Positions 5,608 to 7,527 of a DNA stretch of 7,527 bases are shown here, one piece after another. Source of the DNA: an uncultured Mollicutes bacterium (lineage in GTDB: Bacteria; Bacillota_I; Bacilli_A; Acholeplasmatales; Anaeroplasmataceae). A program made the translations under genes and the position numbers. Location: positions 1-7,527 of the forward strand of contig URFB01000056.1 in NCBI GenBank assembly GCA_900547045.1. The letters run 5' to 3'. Under the pieces are notes generated by a model. That model was not told where the DNA came from. It saw only the letters and a list, made by a program, of their open reading frames with translations, and did no database searches. Position 1 is the first letter of the stretch. Every line of letters begins with the position of its first letter.

Positions 5608-7194
5608 ATGAAACTAAAACAATTATCACTTTTAGCGCTTACATCAATAGGTCTATTTATATCTACATCATGTGGAGCTACAAAGGCTACTTCAACAACC
5701 AATCTTCCTAGTACAAGTCAAGGGAACTCAAGTCCTACTCAAACAACAAAGCCAACACCTACAACATCTTCAACTAATACAAGTACTATAAATCCTTCAA
5801 ACCCTACATATACAGGATACTATAGTACTATTACATCATCCGTACTTTCAAATAGTACATTTCTAAAATCAACCTTAAATCAAATTGTGACTGCAAATAC
5901 TAAAAAGATATCCTATTCCGATTGTACAACAGCACTAAAGACAGTTGATTCCTATGATGGCGATTATGTAGAATGTATATACACAGGAGAACGTCTAGGT
6001 AAGGACAATTCAGGATCAGCCTCAGGACAGTGGAATAAAGAGCATATTTGGGCCAAATCTCATGGCTTTAATGATGAAAAGTATAATGCATATTCAGATT
6101 TACATCATTTAAGAGTATCAGAAGCTCGTATTAATTCATTGCGTAGCAATAGCTACTTCGATATTGTATCTAATCCAACAAACAAAGATGACTATGGAAA
6201 TAAATGGACCAGTACTGTATTTGAACCAAGAGATGAGGTAAAGGGTGATATCGCTCGTATGCTACTATATATGGTAGTAAGATACGATGATTCAACGCTA
6301 GATTTAGAGCTTACCAATGATAAAACCTTAGCCTCAAAGGCTGAAACTGGTAAAGAAGGATACATTGGTATCTTAAATACCATTCTAAAATGGAATTTTG
6401 AAGATCCTGTTGATTCAAGAGAATTATACCGTAATGAACAAATCTATGAGGTACAAGGAAATCGTAATCCCTTTATCGATCATTCAGAGCTTGCTTATTA
6501 TTTATATAAAACAGAATGTGAATCAACAAGTATTAGCGAATCCTATATTTTATCACATATAACACCTGTTTTGAAAAATGATTCTGCTATTGCTGAGGTT
6601 AACGCTAAAATTAATGAAATAGGAGAGGTTACTTTAGAAAGTAAGAACAAAATCGAAGCTGCCGAGTCTTTATATAACAGACTAGATGATATATCAAAAA
6701 GCTTTGTAAGCGAATATGATGTTCTAAATCAAGCTAGATTTGATTACAATGTCCTATATTCAAAGAATAATCAGGATACAACTATTTCAACTATAATGGA
6801 TTTAAAGGACCTAAGTGATACAACAGGATCATTAGCTTTAAATGGTATTGAGCTATCATATTCAGCTCCAACAGTATACAATACAAAGGGAATATATGCT
6901 CAAAAGGGTGGCAAGAATATTACTTTAAAGGCTAATAATCTTTACCAAGCAATTACTAATATTGAGCTAAGCTTCACATCAAACAAGGATGCATCAAAGG
7001 CTGGTGTAGCTACAATAACCATAACTGATGGAACAAATACTGTAACAAAAGTAACGGATACCTTAGTTAAGAATGCAAGCTATGTATCTCGTATTGATGT
7101 ATCAAGCCTTGATATGTCCCATGAGCTTACAATTACAATATCATCAAGCTTCTCATCAGCCATTTTAACGGCAATTAAATTTAGTGTGATTTAA
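5608..7194 (+). CDS. Endonuclease I family (EndA/NucM-like, His-Me finger) surface lipoprotein
   Basis: Predicted metal-dependent, sequence-nonspecific endonuclease acting on extracellular DNA/RNA. The 528-residue product has a signal peptide ending STSC (lipid Cys 22; Ser at -3 is a less usual lipobox) and a Ser/Thr-rich spacer to about residue 66. The catalytic domain spans about 70-302. Family signatures are QWNKEHIWAKS (141-151) with Glu145 and the general-base His146, SDLHHLRVSEARINSLRSN (163-181) with the metal-ligand Asn176, FEPRDEVKGDIARMLLYMVVRY (205-226), and YRNEQIYEVQGNRNPFIDHSE (274-294). Cys106 and Cys123 could pair. EndA-type enzymes are usually about 230-280 residues, so about 225 residues are extra: a helical FIVAR-like segment (about 317-388; VNAKINEIGEVTLESKNKI pattern) and a C-terminal beta-rich domain (about 389-528) that may bind a ligand. 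The HAD gene starts one base after its stop. Family assignment is secure. Confidence 0.94.
   Translation: MKLKQLSLLALTSIGLFISTSCGATKATSTTNLPSTSQGNSSPTQTTKPTPTTSSTNTSTINPSNPTYTGYYSTITSSVLSNSTFLKSTLNQIVTANTKKISYSDCTTALKTVDSYDGDYVECIYTGERLGKDNSGSASGQWNKEHIWAKSHGFNDEKYNAYSDLHHLRVSEARINSLRSNSYFDIVSNPTNKDDYGNKWTSTVFEPRDEVKGDIARMLLYMVVRYDDSTLDLELTNDKTLASKAETGKEGYIGILNTILKWNFEDPVDSRELYRNEQIYEVQGNRNPFIDHSELAYYLYKTECESTSISESYILSHITPVLKNDSAIAEVNAKINEIGEVTLESKNKIEAAESLYNRLDDISKSFVSEYDVLNQARFDYNVLYSKNNQDTTISTIMDLKDLSDTTGSLALNGIELSYSAPTVYNTKGIYAQKGGKNITLKANNLYQAITNIELSFTSNKDASKAGVATITITDGTNTVTKVTDTLVKNASYVSRIDVSSLDMSHELTITISSSFSSAILTAIKFSVI
5686..5811 (+). other. Ser/Thr/Pro/Asn-rich low-complexity spacer in the endonuclease
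   Basis: Encodes residues 27-68, almost entirely Ser, Thr, Pro, Asn, Gln and Gly. It probably forms an extended tether holding the nuclease domain away from the membrane and across the wall or capsule. The other three lipoproteins in the window lack a comparable stretch. Confidence 0.75.
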
Positions 7195-7195
7195 A

Positions 7196-7527
7196 ATGCT
7201 TAAGGCGATACTTACTGATATAGATAACACAATATTAGACTTTAACAAATGTGAGCTTGAGGCTTTAAAGCCTGTACTTATTAAATACGGGATACCAGCA
7301 ACAGAAGAAAACATAAAGCTTTACTCAAGTATAAATCTTTCACATTGGAAAATGCTTGAGCGCAAGGAAATCACAAGAGAAGAATGTATAACGCTAAGAT
7401 GGAATGCTTTTTTCAGTCATTTCAAGCTTAAGGTAAATCCTAAAGATATAAATGAATTATATTTTAATAATTTAAAAAATGGTGGATATCTAATGGAGGA
7501 TGCAGTTATCTTTTTAAAAGAAATAAA
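7196..7527 (+). CDS. HAD-superfamily hydrolase, YjjG-like 5'-nucleotidase (3' end beyond window)
   Basis: Probable cytoplasmic phosphatase; 110 codons are visible. Residues 5-12 (ILTDIDNT) are HAD motif I, DxDxT, with nucleophile Asp8, acid/base Asp10 and Thr12, directly followed by ILDF. The helical cap then begins with a pattern typical of YjjG-type noncanonical pyrimidine nucleotidases: YSSINLSHW (43-51), MLERKEITREE (53-63) and a following RWNAFF (69-74). No signal peptide is present. Motifs II to IV lie past the window end, so activity cannot be judged. The ATG is one base after the endonuclease stop and there is no clear ribosome binding site, which implies coupling to the endonuclease. 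YjjG enzymes release nucleosides from 5'-nucleotides, which suits a gene beside secreted nucleases. Another HAD subfamily (for example a general phosphoglycolate-type phosphatase) remains possible. Confidence 0.8.
   Translation, partial: MLKAILTDIDNTILDFNKCELEALKPVLIKYGIPATEENIKLYSSINLSHWKMLERKEITREECITLRWNAFFSHFKLKVNPKDINELYFNNLKNGGYLMEDAVIFLKEI

Noticed and set aside
1..7527. Search for tRNA genes, CRISPR arrays, insertion sequences or attachment sites.
   Set aside because: Nearly every base is inside one of the genes or short spacers described; no inverted-repeat ends, transposase motifs, regularly spaced repeats or cloverleaf sequences were seen.

Overview
The window is AT-rich, low-G+C Gram-positive-type DNA. 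It has strong AAAGGAG ribosome binding sites, every gene is on the plus strand, spacers are very short, and four consecutive genes encode lipoproteins with Cys-Gly after the lipobox. Tryptophan is TGG throughout and complete genes end in TAA (four) or TAG (one), so the code looks standard rather than UGA-Trp. The style fits a host-associated member of the Bacilli (Erysipelotrichales, Acholeplasmatales or RF39-like gut lineages), possibly with a reduced genome. This placement is inferred from style, not from a marker gene.

Layout. Positions 1-777 hold the 3' part of a MalG/UgpE-type sugar ABC permease. Its visible start is preceded, in the same frame, by codons that continue the family's first-helix consensus but contain a TAG stop at 7-9. 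Positions 836-2182 encode the UgpB-like solute-binding lipoprotein. Three bases later, 2186-3469 encodes a thermonuclease-type (SNase-like) lipoprotein with a C-terminal half that looks like OB folds. Positions 3497-5530 encode a 677-residue Ig-like lipoprotein containing two copies of a module I do not recognise. A perfect 11-bp stem-loop with a T-run lies at 5551-5587. Positions 5608-7194 encode an endonuclease I (His-Me finger) lipoprotein with extra C-terminal domains. From 7196 to the window end is the first 110 codons of a HAD phosphatase that resembles the YjjG 5'-nucleotidases.

How the genes may work together. Two unrelated nucleases are tethered to the cell surface beside an ABC importer, with a nucleotide phosphatase downstream. 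The economical reading is a locus for scavenging extracellular nucleic acid: surface cleavage of DNA/RNA, possible binding by Ig/OB-type domains, uptake of products, and intracellular dephosphorylation. The gene identities are well supported. The shared role, and especially that the transporter carries nucleotides or nucleosides rather than a sugar or glycerol phosphate, is inference. The least explained parts are the duplicated module of the 677-residue lipoprotein, the stop codon in the permease and the hairpin before the endonuclease gene.
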